A stretch of 64,000 nucleotides of DNA, taken from contig CAJUEK010000003.1 of the NCBI GenBank assembly GCA_910585445.1, forward strand, positions 52,135-116,134, written 5' to 3'. How positions within the stretch are numbered: position 1 is the stretch's first letter; every line of letters starts with the position of its first letter. Position numbers and translations under genes: made by a program. Positions 16,554 through 25,714 of the stretch are shown here, piece by piece. The stretch comes from an uncultured Bacteroidales bacterium. GTDB taxonomy: Bacteria > Bacteroidota > Bacteroidia > Bacteroidales > UBA932. Under the pieces are notes generated by a model. That model searched no databases, was not told the origin of the DNA, and saw only the letters and a program-made list of their open reading frames with translations.

Positions 16554-17774
16554 ATGAAACTTCATTCTGGACTGCCATATTGGATAATAAAGAATCGTCT
16601 GTATGATTATTACAATCCTCTGAAAGATGATGTGACCGCGGATGTCGCTGTCATAGGCTCAGGAATAACCGGGGCGCTTGCCGCACATGAGTTGTGCAAG
16701 GCAGGCTTTGATTGCTGTGTGCTTGACAAACGGAGCATAGCCACAGGGAGTTCTGCTGCGAGCACGGCCCTGCTGCAATATGAAATAGACCTGCCTTTGC
16801 ACAAGCTTGCCGGGAAGATTGGGGAGGACAAGGCCGTGACCGCATACCGGTCGTGCCTGGATTCCATTACTGAACTCGGGAAGATACTGGAGGAAGCTTC
16901 GGTGCAGGCGGATTTCGTGCGCAGGCCGAGCATTTTTTATGCAAGTGATTCCAAGGGAGAGGAAATAATAGCGAAAGAATATGAAATAAGGACAAGGCAC
17001 GGCTTGCCGGCTGAGCTTGTTTCACGTGAGGTACTTCTGGAAAAATATGGCCTGCATGCATTTTCGGGGGCGCTTTGCAATTGCGAGGCTGCGGAAGTGG
17101 ATGCATATAAGGCTGCCACGGGGCTTCTGGACTATGACATGAGGCATAATGGCCTGAGGGTATATACTCATACGGAGATTTCCGATTGCATCCAGGATGA
17201 ATGCGGCTGCATTTTGACAGATAAAGACGGACATACGGTCAAATGCAGATATGTGGTTGTGGCTGCCGGCTTTGAGGCGGGGCAGTTCCTTCCGGAGAAG
17301 GTGATGAAGCTGACTTCGACATATGCCCTTGTGTCGCATCCGGTGGATGAGAAGCTGCTTTGGCCGGGACGTGCACTTGTATGGGAGACGGCCGAGCCTT
17401 ATGTCTATATGCGCACCACGAAAGAGAACAGGATAATAATGGGAGGGGAGGATGACGGATTCTATGACCCGAAAAGGCGCGACAGGAGACTCGCCCGGAA
17501 GGTGAGGACACTGGAGAAAAAGTTCCGCAACCTGTTTCCGGACATCCCGTTCACAGCAGAGATGGCCTGGTGCGGAACATTCAGCTCGACGGATGACGGC
17601 CTGCCTTTCATTGGCCCCTGGAAAGAGGGAGACCGGGTCTTCTATGACTTGGGGTACGGCGGAAACGGCATAACATTCAGCGTGATAGGAGCCAAGATGA
17701 TAAGCCGCACCCTCTCCGGCCACAAGGACTCCCGCTACGACATATTCGGTTTCGGACGGCTTTGGGATGATTGA
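16554..17774 (+). CDS. FAD-dependent amino-acid oxidase-like oxidoreductase (DAO family)
   Basis: A 406-residue flavoenzyme. The Rossmann dinucleotide motif 'VAVIGSGITGALAAHELCKAG' spans about 31-51, followed by the acidic ribose-binding residue in 'CCVLDKR'; 'GSSAASTALLQYEID' is the DAO-family substrate-side region, and the C-terminal 'DLGYGGNGITFSVIGAKM' contacts FAD. Members such as glycine oxidase, OrdL and YurR oxidise amines or amino acids; which substrate this one uses cannot be read. It is monocistronic, transcribed away from the efflux operon. Confidence 0.85.
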   Translation: MKLHSGLPYWIIKNRLYDYYNPLKDDVTADVAVIGSGITGALAAHELCKAGFDCCVLDKRSIATGSSAASTALLQYEIDLPLHKLAGKIGEDKAVTAYRSCLDSITELGKILEEASVQADFVRRPSIFYASDSKGEEIIAKEYEIRTRHGLPAELVSREVLLEKYGLHAFSGALCNCEAAEVDAYKAATGLLDYDMRHNGLRVYTHTEISDCIQDECGCILTDKDGHTVKCRYVVVAAGFEAGQFLPEKVMKLTSTYALVSHPVDEKLLWPGRALVWETAEPYVYMRTTKENRIIMGGEDDGFYDPKRRDRRLARKVRTLEKKFRNLFPDIPFTAEMAWCGTFSSTDDGLPFIGPWKEGDRVFYDLGYGGNGITFSVIGAKMISRTLSGHKDSRYDIFGFGRLWDD

Positions 17775-18093
17775 GCAGGACTTTTGTTTTTAAGATAAAG
17801 GCAGTTTAAGTGCCTTGTGCAATAATCAATTAGTATAAGTGTGATGTCATTTGTTGCCAAGGCGTGGTGCATATGATTGCAGAAGTCCAAAACGAAATGG
17901 ATGGCAGGTAAAAATATGTCCTGAAATAATGTCAGGTGTGTTATGCCAATCTTCAAACAGCAGTGAGACGGCGCCCCTTATACATGAGTATTTCATGTTC
18001 ACGATTAACTTATGAAAAAGAATGTAAATTTTGAGAATAAGATTAAAAATGTTACTTTTGTTAAAATTTATTGTAAAAAAGTAGCTATTTGGT
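17775..18093. other. Intergenic stretch before the glycosyltransferase pair
   Basis: About 320 AT-rich bases without a convincing gene. The only clear signal is the promoter at 18030-18060. No repeat of the window's families was seen here. Confidence 0.5.
18030..18060 (+). promoter_or_regulatory. Promoter of the glycosyltransferase pair
   Basis: TTTG at 18030-18033 and TACTTTTG at 18053-18060 with a 19-base spacer are an exact match to the Bacteroidetes consensus. Transcription would start near 18067, about 30 bases before the first glycosyltransferase start codon. Confidence 0.7.
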
Positions 18094-18096
18094 GTG

Positions 18097-19089
18097 ATGA
18101 ATATTTATAAGCCGGAACTTACCATTATTACGCCTGTATATAAAGTTGAAGAATATATTGAAAAATGTCTGGACAGTATTATCTCACAGACATTCACTGA
18201 CTGGGAATTGATTCTGGTAGATGACGGTTCTCCGGATAATTCAGGTGTGATATGTGACCGTTATGCTTCTGAAGATTCACGAATCAGAGTAATACATAAG
18301 GAAAATGAAGGTGCCGCGGTTGCGCGTAATGTGGCCCTTGACATCGCCAAAGGCAGATATATCACATTTATTGACAGTGATGATGAATATGGGACTTCTA
18401 CAACTCTGCAAGAGAACATGGCCATATTGAAATCAGACCCTGTTATAGATTTTTTGCAGTATCCATATGTTTATCTTGACAACATCTTGGATAAGAAGTA
18501 TTATGTAAGGGAGGCTTATGTCAGATCCAGCGCTGAAGTGTTCTCTAATATTCTCGATAACAGGATACGTGGCTACCTCTGTATAAAAATATTTAAGGCC
18601 AGTCTGTTTGATGGAGTGAGGTTTCCTACTGACGTCCGGGTAACTGAAGATTTGCGTGTCCTGATGAGCCTTTTGGGCAAAGTGAATACGGTGTATTTTT
18701 CAGAATACGGCGTATATAATTATTATAAGCGTGAGAATAGCTTGGTGGTTCTGAAAAGCAGGGATAAGGAATTGGATGTTCTTGACACATATAAAAGAAT
18801 GTTGTCGATGGCGTCAGGATATCCGGGAGTTGAGATCGGAGCATTTGCCAAGCGTTTTTTCATGACGCTGTCGCAGATTCTGAATATAGAGATTATGTTC
18901 GGAGGCGGCTGCAAGGATGAGCTGCATGTGCTTTGTCAATATATGCCAAGTTGGAAATTGCTGTTCGGCAGGTTGAAATTTTCAACCAAATGGAAGATAT
19001 TGCAGGTGAAAGTCCTTGGCATAGACCGTTTTGCGCGATGGAATATGTATTTTAAACAAAGAAGGTTAAATAGGCAAAAGAAATATTAA
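18097..19089 (+). CDS. Family 2 glycosyltransferase
   Basis: A 330-residue GT-A fold enzyme. 'LTIITPVYKVEEYIEKCLDSI' opens the domain, 'LILVDDGSPDNSG' binds the nucleotide sugar and 'ITFIDSDDEY' carries the DxD metal site. There are no membrane helices, so it acts at the cytoplasmic face on lipid-linked glycans, LPS or capsule. The protein starts at the second of two adjacent ATGs by preference. It is one base apart from the GT8 gene that follows, so the two are an operon. Donor and acceptor are unknown. Confidence 0.9.
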   Translation: MNIYKPELTIITPVYKVEEYIEKCLDSIISQTFTDWELILVDDGSPDNSGVICDRYASEDSRIRVIHKENEGAAVARNVALDIAKGRYITFIDSDDEYGTSTTLQENMAILKSDPVIDFLQYPYVYLDNILDKKYYVREAYVRSSAEVFSNILDNRIRGYLCIKIFKASLFDGVRFPTDVRVTEDLRVLMSLLGKVNTVYFSEYGVYNYYKRENSLVVLKSRDKELDVLDTYKRMLSMASGYPGVEIGAFAKRFFMTLSQILNIEIMFGGGCKDELHVLCQYMPSWKLLFGRLKFSTKWKILQVKVLGIDRFARWNMYFKQRRLNRQKKY

Positions 19090-19090
19090 T

Positions 19091-20032
19091 ATGGATAATA
19101 TTATCAATATTTTATGCGCGACTGATGACAGGTACGTTCCTTATTGTGGAATAATGCTTACATCTTTGTTCGTCAATAACCAAGATTCGAAGTTCCGGGT
19201 ATTTGTGCTGACGGATAAAATGTCAGAGGCGAATATTGCATCCATGGAAAAGCTTGCTGATAAATATGGGAATACCATTAAAATAGTGAAAGTGGATGCG
19301 GATGTCCTGAAAGATTGTCCTATACGTAAAAAAGACCATGTCAGCCTTGCCACATATTATCGTCTGCTTGCCCCGGTGCTTCTTCCGGAAGATGTCGGCA
19401 GAATCTTGTATCTTGACTGTGATATGGTGGTTGATGGCTCTGTGAAAGATTTGTGGAATCAGGATCTTGATGATATTGCCCTTGCTGCAGTCATTGATGA
19501 GGATTATCTGGGGCTTTCAAAATATGAAAGACTCGGTTTGAACCCATATAGGAAATATTTTAATGCAGGAGTCTTGCTGATTAATCTGGAGTATTGGAGG
19601 GAACATGATGTGATGGGCCGTTGCCTTGAATGTGTCGCTTCAATGCCTGAGAAGTTGTTGCTTCATGACCAGGATACATTGAATTTTGTATTGCAGGATG
19701 AGGTGAAGCTTCTTGAAGTGAAATATAATTTCCAGACAGGCTTCCTTTATAAAGGTACTGCAATGGAAGTACCTGTGGCACAGGAAGTCATGCGAACCAT
19801 AAATTCTCCGGTAATTATTCATTTTACCGGCAAGAGGAAACCATGGCTTACGCATTATTATCATCCTTATGTGCTGAAATTCTTGTATTACCGCTCCATC
19901 TCCCTGTGGAAGAACTATCCTTTGGTATATATACTGAAAGAAGATTGGAGATATTGGCGTCACAGATTCAAATTCGCAATGGGCTGGAAAAGACGTCCTT
20001 ATATTACTGACAGTCAAAAGGAAAAGAAGTAA
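19091..20032 (+). CDS. Family 8 glycosyltransferase
   Basis: A 313-residue retaining glycosyltransferase. 'INILCATDDRYVPYCGIMLTSL' is the GT8 opening, 'RILYLDCDMVV' holds the DxD metal ligands, 'YFNAGVLLINLEYWRE' lines the acceptor site and 'VIIHFTGKRKPW' is the C-terminal His motif. GT8 members transfer glucose or galactose in LPS core or general protein/lipid glycan synthesis. Two glycosyltransferases alone, without flippase or polymerase, look like an isolated decoration module. Confidence 0.9.
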   Translation: MDNIINILCATDDRYVPYCGIMLTSLFVNNQDSKFRVFVLTDKMSEANIASMEKLADKYGNTIKIVKVDADVLKDCPIRKKDHVSLATYYRLLAPVLLPEDVGRILYLDCDMVVDGSVKDLWNQDLDDIALAAVIDEDYLGLSKYERLGLNPYRKYFNAGVLLINLEYWREHDVMGRCLECVASMPEKLLLHDQDTLNFVLQDEVKLLEVKYNFQTGFLYKGTAMEVPVAQEVMRTINSPVIIHFTGKRKPWLTHYYHPYVLKFLYYRSISLWKNYPLVYILKEDWRYWRHRFKFAMGWKRRPYITDSQKEKK

Positions 20033-20247
20033 CTTTCGGCTTGCAGCGGCTTTGTCAGTCGCTGCATACTTTTTTACGGGATACGGCAGGACAGAGACGG
20101 GAAGGCCAAGCTTATAATTCCTGCAGGTCATATATGTTCTGATGCCTTTGCAAAAGTTCAGACCTGATGTGAAAACCAGCTGTTTTCAGTTTTGGAGTAG
20201 TGGAGAGTGGCTCAGCAAAGTTGGGCGGCCTTTCATTTGTTGGATTT

Positions 20248-20330
20248 GGTTTAAGAAAACGGCTTTTTTTACACCGAATTGCATTTTTGTGTAATTCGGT
20301 AAAAAATATGAAGGTTCTTTAAACCGTTTT
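20248..20330. repeat. Family B palindromic repeat, copy 1
   Basis: Contains GGTTTAAGAAAACGG, ACCGAATT (20273-20280), AATTCGGT (20293-20300) and AAACCGTTTT, forming a short inner hairpin inside complementary outer arms. Related elements lie at 21352-21434, 27955-28045 and 32879-32966. Confidence 0.65.
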
Positions 20331-20455
20331 GCTGTTGAGGGAGATGGTTCTTCGGTTTCTTGGTTGGCGGAACGTGTTGTTATGGTGATTGGTTGTGAGT
20401 ATTGAGGTGCTGCGGTGTGGTTGAGGTGGTCTGGTGTGCCGTTGTTTGATTGTGG

Positions 20456-20559
20456 TGCGCAATTGTATGATAATCAGTTCTTTTGTTGAAATGCGATTCC
20501 CCGTTTTTTGGGGGCATCGTTTTTCTGGAATTTGCTGATGCTTAATTGCTTGCGTTGCA
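20456..20559. repeat. Family A hairpin repeat, copy 1
   Basis: Begins GTGCGCAATTGTATGATAAT, carries the arms CGATTCCCC (20494-20502) and GGGGCATCG (20511-20519), and ends GGAATTTGCTGATG...CTTGCGTTGCA. One of six dispersed copies; others are near 21543, 26246, 46152, 57025 and 63470. Confidence 0.65.
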
Positions 20560-20683
20560 CGTTTTGTAAAAAATAACCGATAAAACTCGCAGATTAATCC
20601 GGAAATTTTCCTACATTGCGTCATGTTTCGAATAGTGGACCAGATTGCATTACTCGAAAAAATAATACTAAAAACAGCCGGTT

Positions 20684-21181
20684 ATGAATGAAAGATTATT
20701 ATGTAAGTGCCCAAATAACATTATGGCACACAAGGTCGTCAGTATTCTCACAAATGATGATATTGTCTTCCGCCAGCACGATGAAACAAATGATCCACGC
20801 ATAGGAGCATACGGTCCAACCCCCGGCATCGCAATCTATGTGTTTGAAAATGACTATGAAAAGGCTCTGATGCTGATAGAACCCATTGTCAACTCCTCGA
20901 CAAAAAGCATAAAACCATTCTGCCCGAAATGCGGAAGTGAAGACACGGTCCGTATCGAAAAAAGCAAATTCATGATGCCGTTGCTCATACTCTCAATAGT
21001 TCTCTTCATAGCCCCTGTTGCCTATTTCTACTTCACAAAAGACTTGGAAAACCACTCAATGACACTGGGCATCCTTGCCATTATTGCATTCCTGTCCAGC
21101 ATTGTGATGGCCTTTCTCTGTGACCGTAAAACTGCCAACTACAAATGCAACGGCTGCGGCAAAAAATTCAATCGCATATAA
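20684..21181 (+). CDS. DUF2007-like zinc-ribbon membrane protein
   Basis: A 165-residue protein. Residues 1-70 ('IMAHKVVSILTNDDIVFRQHDET...YVFENDYEKALMLI') look like a DUF2007/putative signal-transducing fold. A zinc-binding quartet is formed by 'FCPKCG' near 84-89 and 'YKCNGCGKKF' at the C terminus, with two membrane helices between them (about 98-115 and 127-144). The function is unknown. It stands alone between two about 390-bp direct repeats, and its A-rich codon use differs from its neighbours, which suggests acquisition or excisability as a cassette. Confidence 0.75.
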   Translation: MNERLLCKCPNNIMAHKVVSILTNDDIVFRQHDETNDPRIGAYGPTPGIAIYVFENDYEKALMLIEPIVNSSTKSIKPFCPKCGSEDTVRIEKSKFMMPLLILSIVLFIAPVAYFYFTKDLENHSMTLGILAIIAFLSSIVMAFLCDRKTANYKCNGCGKKFNRI

Positions 21182-21351
21182 AGCGCTCTTATTCCCCAAA
21201 AGTGTACTTTGAATCCGCTGTAATATGAAAAGTTAAGGCTATTCTTATGTCTTGGCGAAAGGTTGTTGCATGATATGAAATCCTGCTGCTTCCGTTTTGG
21301 AGTAGTGGAGATGGGCTCAGCTAAGTTGGGCGGTCTTCATTTGTTGGATTT

Positions 21352-21434
21352 GGTTTAAGAAAACGGCTTTTTTTACACCGAATTGCGTTTTTGTGTAATT
21401 CGGTAAAAAATATGAAGGTTCTTTAAACCGTTTT
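21352..21434. repeat. Family B palindromic repeat, copy 2
   Basis: GGTTTAAGAAAACGG, then ACACCGAATTGCG and GTGTAATTCGGT arms, then CTTTAAACCGTTTT. It differs from copy 1 by only one or two bases. Confidence 0.65.
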
Positions 21435-21542
21435 GCGTGGAGGGGAGATGGTTCGTTGGCGGAACGTGTTGCGATGTGATGGTGGTGAGTATTGGGGGGC
21501 TGGGGTGTGGTTGAGGTGGTCTGATGTGCCGTTGCTTGATGT

Positions 21543-21645
21543 GGTGCGCAATTGTATGATAATCAATTTTTTGTTGAAATGCGATTCCCCGTTTTAGGGG
21601 CATCGTTTTTCTGGAATTTGTTGATGGCTAATCGCTTGCGTTGCA
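21543..21645. repeat. Family A hairpin repeat, copy 2
   Basis: GTGCGCAATTGTATGATAAT, arms CGATTCCCC and GGGGCATCG around a GTTTTA loop, then TTTTTCTGGAATTTGTTGAT. It ends just before the promoter of the DUF4838 gene. Confidence 0.65.
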
Positions 21646-21662
21646 TGCATATTAAAGTAAAC

Positions 21663-21695
21663 TTTGCTTCTGCTCTCGACTTTTTCGTATATTTG
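21663..21695 (+). promoter_or_regulatory. Family C promoter of the DUF4838 hydrolase gene
   Basis: TTTG (21663-21666), a 21-base spacer and TATATTTG (21688-21695) form a full consensus promoter. The sequence from 21659, ACTTTGCTTCTGCTCTCGAC and following, is nearly identical to the promoter half of the 79-bp repeat at 33646-33724. Transcription would start near 21702, only about 16 bases before the start codon. Confidence 0.7.
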
Positions 21696-21717
21696 CAAAT
21701 AGCACTGTAATTATAGC

Positions 21718-23967
21718 ATGATGAAGAAAATAACTTTGTTTATTGCCGCGGCGGCCTTGTTTATTGCTGCGGACGTTTCTGCCCAGATGACAATGGTCAG
21801 AGACGGAAAGGCCAAATCCAGGATTATCGTAACTACTGACCAGAAGCCGGATTCGGAGGCTGCTGTACTTTTGCAGGACTTTGTGCAGAGGATAAGCGGG
21901 GCGGTTCTCCCTATTGTTCCTGCAGATGAGGTGGGCAAATTCCTGCGCAAAGGCGATGTGCTTATCGGAAACGGTATGACTGATACCTTGTATGATGTCA
22001 GCGAAAGTCAGGAAGGGGAGAAGGTTCTGAAAGAGGACGGCTTCCGCCTGCTTACCGGAGACGGGAGGCTGAGAATTGCGGGCGGCTGTGACAAGGGAAG
22101 CATTTATGGCGTGGTCACACTGCTGGAAAAATATCTCGGAGTCAGCTACTGGGGTGAGAATGAGTATTCGCTCACGAAGTCCCGGGATGTCGTTCTTCCT
22201 GAGATTGATGAGATTGACAATCCGGCTTTCAGATATCGCCAGAGCCAGTTCTATGGCATGAGGAATGATCCTGTGTATAAATTGTGGATGAGGCTTGAAG
22301 AGCCTGCGGAAATGTTTGCAGGAAGCTATTGGGTACATACCTTTGACAAACTGCTGCCGTCGTCACGATATGGCGTGGAGCATCCCGAGTATTATTCTTA
22401 TTTCGGCGGCAAACGTCATCCCGGCAAGGCAAGCCAGTGGTGCCTGAGCAATCCGGAAGTGTTTGAAATAGTCTGTGAGCGTATCGACTCGATATTCAAG
22501 GCCAATCCAGGAAGGAACATGATATCCGTGAGCCAGAATGACGGAAACTTTACCAACTGCCAGTGTGACGCGTGCAAGGCGATTGATGAATATGAGGGCG
22601 CGCTCTCCGGAAGTGTCATACATTTCCTGAACAAGCTTGCAGAAAGATTCCCGGACAAGGAATTTTCAACTCTGGCATATCTCTATACCATGCAGCCGCC
22701 TAAGCATGTGAAACCGCTTCCGAACGTGAATATAATGCTTTGTGACATTGACTGCGACAGGGAGGTGACTCTGAGGGAAAATGCTTCCGGACGCGAATTT
22801 GTCGAGGCCATCGAGGGGTGGAGCAAGATTACCGACAACATCTTCGTATGGGATTACGGCATCAATTTCGACAATTATCTCGCGCCGTTCCCTAATTTCC
22901 ATATCCTTGCCGAGAACATCCGCCTTTTCCATGACCATGGGGCGAATATGCATTTCTCGCAGATTGCTGGCAGCCGCGGAGGTGATTTTGCCGAGATGCG
23001 TACCTGGCTTGTGTCCAAATTGATGTGGGATCCTTCGCGTGATACGGAGGAATTGATGCAGGAATTTCTTGAGGGCTATTACGGAGCCGCAGCGCCATAT
23101 CTGTATAGGTATATAAAGGTTATGGAGGGCGCTCTGATAGGAAGTGGCCAGAGGCTTTGGATTTATGACTCGCCGGTCTCTCACAAGCGCGGAATGCTTA
23201 AGCCTGAGCTGATGAGGCGTTATGCATCATTGTTCGACATGGCAGAAAAGGCTGTCGCTGATGACAGCGTGGCTTTGGCGAGGGTTCAGCGCACAAGGCT
23301 TCCTCTGCTTTATTCTGAGCTTGAGATTGCGAGGTCAGAAAAGAATATGGATATGCAGGAGCTTGCAGCCAAGCTGGATTGGTTTGAGAGCCAGGTAAAG
23401 CGTTTTGAGGTGCCTACATTGAATGAGAGAAGCAATTCGCCTGTCGAGTACTGCGAGCTTTTCAGAAGCAGGTATATGCCTCGTGAGGAAAAAAGCCTTG
23501 CTGAGGGTGCTTCTGTGATTTTCCTTGATGAGCCGGGAAGTGCATATGCCTCTCTTGGAAAGACGGCTTTGACTGACGGTCTGTTCGGAGGAGCCGGTTT
23601 TGTGGAAGGGTGGATCGGCTGGGAAGGCAAGGATGCATCTTTTGTGATTGATTTGGGGCAGGTTAAGGAAATCAGCAGCATAGAGTCGGATTTCCTGCAT
23701 CAGCTGGGTGCATGGGTTCTGCTTCCGACGCAGGTGTCATATGAAATATCTTCTGACGGGGAGAATTACAAGGAAGCTGCCGTGAAAGACCTTCCGGAGG
23801 ACAGGAGCGCAAAAATTCAGTTTGTAAGCGTAAGGCATGACTTTGATGCGCCTGTGCCTGCGAGATATATAAAGGTGAATGTGACCGGAACGAAGACCTG
23901 TCCTCATTGGCATTATGGCGTAGGGCATCCTTGCTGGTTCTTCATTGATGAGGTGACTGTGCTTTAG
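21718..23967 (+). CDS. DUF4838 glycoside hydrolase-like protein with F5/8 C-terminal domain
   Basis: A 749-residue secreted protein with a signal peptide ending at 'AADVSAQ' (about residue 23). Residues 30-150 resemble the GH67/GH20-type N-terminal accessory domain ('EAAVLLQDFVQRISGAVLPI'). The central DUF4838 barrel contains 'MISVSQNDGNFTNCQCDACKAID', a hallmark of this family and of GH67-type alpha-glucuronidase relatives, and 'HFSQIAGSRGGDFAEMRTWLVSKLMWDP'. The last 140 residues look like a discoidin (F5/8 type C) carbohydrate-binding fold. It probably trims a host or plant glycan; the substrate is unknown. A SusCD pair is not adjacent. Confidence 0.82.
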   Translation: MMKKITLFIAAAALFIAADVSAQMTMVRDGKAKSRIIVTTDQKPDSEAAVLLQDFVQRISGAVLPIVPADEVGKFLRKGDVLIGNGMTDTLYDVSESQEGEKVLKEDGFRLLTGDGRLRIAGGCDKGSIYGVVTLLEKYLGVSYWGENEYSLTKSRDVVLPEIDEIDNPAFRYRQSQFYGMRNDPVYKLWMRLEEPAEMFAGSYWVHTFDKLLPSSRYGVEHPEYYSYFGGKRHPGKASQWCLSNPEVFEIVCERIDSIFKANPGRNMISVSQNDGNFTNCQCDACKAIDEYEGALSGSVIHFLNKLAERFPDKEFSTLAYLYTMQPPKHVKPLPNVNIMLCDIDCDREVTLRENASGREFVEAIEGWSKITDNIFVWDYGINFDNYLAPFPNFHILAENIRLFHDHGANMHFSQIAGSRGGDFAEMRTWLVSKLMWDPSRDTEELMQEFLEGYYGAAAPYLYRYIKVMEGALIGSGQRLWIYDSPVSHKRGMLKPELMRRYASLFDMAEKAVADDSVALARVQRTRLPLLYSELEIARSEKNMDMQELAAKLDWFESQVKRFEVPTLNERSNSPVEYCELFRSRYMPREEKSLAEGASVIFLDEPGSAYASLGKTALTDGLFGGAGFVEGWIGWEGKDASFVIDLGQVKEISSIESDFLHQLGAWVLLPTQVSYEISSDGENYKEAAVKDLPEDRSAKIQFVSVRHDFDAPVPARYIKVNVTGTKTCPHWHYGVGHPCWFFIDEVTVL

Positions 23968-24035
23968 GGATTCATCAGTAATTTGGTCCAGGAAGTAAAA
24001 ATCGCTGCAACATTTTTATGACCTTTGCCGTCTAA

Positions 24036-24120
24036 TATACGTTTGCGAAGCGCACGTGTTCGTAGAAAGTTGAGAGCAAAAAAGAGCAGGCGTATATATG
24101 AGCGAAGCAAAAGTATTCAT
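24036..24120 (-). repeat. Family C repeat, diverged copy
   Basis: Shares GTAGAAAGTTGAGAGCA and CAGGCGTATATATGAGCGAAGC with the 79-bp unit at 33646-33724, in the same orientation, but the middle is altered and the -7 box is lost. Its promoter would point back toward the hydrolase gene, so it does not obviously drive the gene that follows. Confidence 0.45.
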
Positions 24121-24135
24121 ATAAATTTAAAGAAG

Positions 24136-24858
24136 ATGAAACGTATTGTTGCATTTTTGGCATGTGCCGCCACCATGTGCGGCTGTGCAATGTGTCCGGG
24201 GAATGTTTCCGGACCCGAGATGACGGAAAGGTTTGAGCTTGGGTCAGAGTATTCGGAAATTCAAATATCAGGTGCCATCTCGGTGACTTATTCTGACACG
24301 GCTGCATTGGTTTCCGTAACCTCAGACAGTGCCTCATTGGCAAACTTCAGATTCGCCGTTGAGAATGGCGTCTTGTCTATGAACAGGAAAGCGTCCGCCG
24401 TATTCGGAAATGGAGGAACTTCCGGCATTTCTGTTGTGCTTCCAGTGTCGGCATCGCTCTCCAGTGTGGATGTGTCCGGGGCAAGCCGTTTTATTGCGGA
24501 GCAGCCTGTCGTTGCTGAGAATTTTATGCTTGATGTGAGCGGGGCATCCACTTTCAAGGCGGAAGTGCGTGCAAATGTTCTTGATGCGGAGGTTTCCGGC
24601 GCTTCTTCCGCACTGCTTTCCGGAACTGCATGCAAGGCATCGCTTTTCGTTTCCGGTGCCTCAAAGATGTCTTCCGACAAGAGCTATGTCACTGCGGATG
24701 AGGTGACGGTTGATGTTTCCGGTGCGAGCAAATTGGTTGTCGGTTGCGACGGAAGCTTGTCCGGAGATGTGTCAGGAGCCTCGCGGGCAGTCTGTCATGG
24801 GAAAGCTGACGGTCATGTCAAAGTGACCGGAGCATCGGATTTCAAGCGTGTCGAATAG
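24136..24858 (+). CDS. DUF2807 (putative adhesin, GIN domain) lipoprotein-like protein
   Basis: A 240-residue exported protein with an N-terminal hydrophobic segment rich in cysteines ('ACAATMCGCAMCPG'), which may supply a lipidation site. The body is a right-handed beta-helix of the DUF2807 type. The segment 'SGAS' recurs about every 20 residues (seven times as V-S/T-G-A-S), marking successive rungs. The start is the ATG after an A-rich leader; upstream in-frame codons belong to a repeat. DUF2807 proteins are common on Bacteroidetes envelopes and have no proven function. Confidence 0.82.
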   Translation: MKRIVAFLACAATMCGCAMCPGNVSGPEMTERFELGSEYSEIQISGAISVTYSDTAALVSVTSDSASLANFRFAVENGVLSMNRKASAVFGNGGTSGISVVLPVSASLSSVDVSGASRFIAEQPVVAENFMLDVSGASTFKAEVRANVLDAEVSGASSALLSGTACKASLFVSGASKMSSDKSYVTADEVTVDVSGASKLVVGCDGSLSGDVSGASRAVCHGKADGHVKVTGASDFKRVE

Positions 24859-25009
24859 GGCGGGCTGATTCCAGAAATGGCTGCTTTTATGTCATTATGG
24901 ACAGTTTTGCTGAAAATATTTTGAGTGCTGACGGCAGGGCATGGCTTTTGAACGGGCCACGTCCTGCCTTGCGTTTGAGGCATCATGAGAAATAAAACAG
25001 TTAACGTAT

Positions 25010-25714
25010 ATGGAACATTCAAAGAGAATCCAGACTTCCGTTTTGAACGGAATGGAAAAGAAGGCTTTGGTATGGCTTGCCCAAAGGCAGCCGAAATGGA
25101 TGAATTCCGACATGCTTACGCTTATCGGTGTGATAGGCTCGATAGTGGTGGCGGCCGGATATGTGCTCTCGAATTACAACATGGCGTGGCTTTGGCTCGC
25201 TTCAGCTGGTTTCCTGATAAATTGGTATGGTGATTCTCTTGACGGAACTCTGGCACGCGTGCGCGGTACACAGCGTCCTGTTTACGGATTTTATCTTGAC
25301 CATAATGTGGACGGCGTTACTATGGCCATAATGTGCATCGGGGCCGGCTTGTCTGACTTGCTTAATCTGTATGTGGCGATGGCTGTGCTTGTGGTTTATC
25401 TGCTCCTTTCTATTTCTGTCTATATAAATGCGCACCTGAAAGGGGAGTTCAAGCTCACTTATGCCGGAATGGGGCCTACAGAGTTCCGCCTGATAATGAT
25501 AATCGTGAACACATTGTTCATATATGTGGCACCTCTGCGTGATTATGCATTGAATTTCACGCTTATGGGAAATGCCGTCAGACTCGGCTCTTTTGATTTT
25601 ATCGGAGTTGTTATTCTGTTGATACTCATAGTTATACATATTGTGAATTTTGTTCAGGATGCCAAGGGATATGCTCTTGTGGACCCTGTGAAGAAATGGG
25701 ATGGCAAGAATTAG
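25010..25714 (+). CDS. CDP-alcohol phosphatidyltransferase family protein
   Basis: A 234-residue membrane enzyme. The family motif D-x2-D-G-x2-A-R-x9-G-x3-D-x3-D is complete (Asp75, Asp78, Gly79, Ala82, Arg83, Gly93, Asp97, Asp101); these aspartates bind the two metal ions and the CDP-alcohol. Six membrane segments fit the fold. It should join a phosphatidyl or similar group to an alcohol, making a phospholipid. The substrate is not readable and it lacks signatures of PgsA or PssA. Its last 14 bases overlap the GtrA gene, so they are cotranscribed. Confidence 0.88.
   Translation: MEHSKRIQTSVLNGMEKKALVWLAQRQPKWMNSDMLTLIGVIGSIVVAAGYVLSNYNMAWLWLASAGFLINWYGDSLDGTLARVRGTQRPVYGFYLDHNVDGVTMAIMCIGAGLSDLLNLYVAMAVLVVYLLLSISVYINAHLKGEFKLTYAGMGPTEFRLIMIIVNTLFIYVAPLRDYALNFTLMGNAVRLGSFDFIGVVILLILIVIHIVNFVQDAKGYALVDPVKKWDGKN

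Larger units (their letters stand above)
20165..20559. repeat. Long direct repeat, left copy (about 390 bp)
   Basis: Aligns nearly end to end with 21272-21645, in the same orientation, with small insertions and deletions. Shared landmarks are GTTTTGGAGTAGTGGAGA, the family B palindrome, GGTTGAGGTGGTCTG, GGTGCGCAATTGTATGATAATCA and the family A hairpin. The pair brackets the gene at 20684-21181. The copy thus contains one family B and one family A element in series. Confidence 0.8.
21272..21645. repeat. Long direct repeat, right copy (about 375 bp)
   Basis: The second copy of the repeat at 20165-20559, about 1.1 kb downstream and in the same orientation. It is shorter by a few small deletions, mainly around 21450. 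It contains its own family B and family A elements. Confidence 0.8.
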
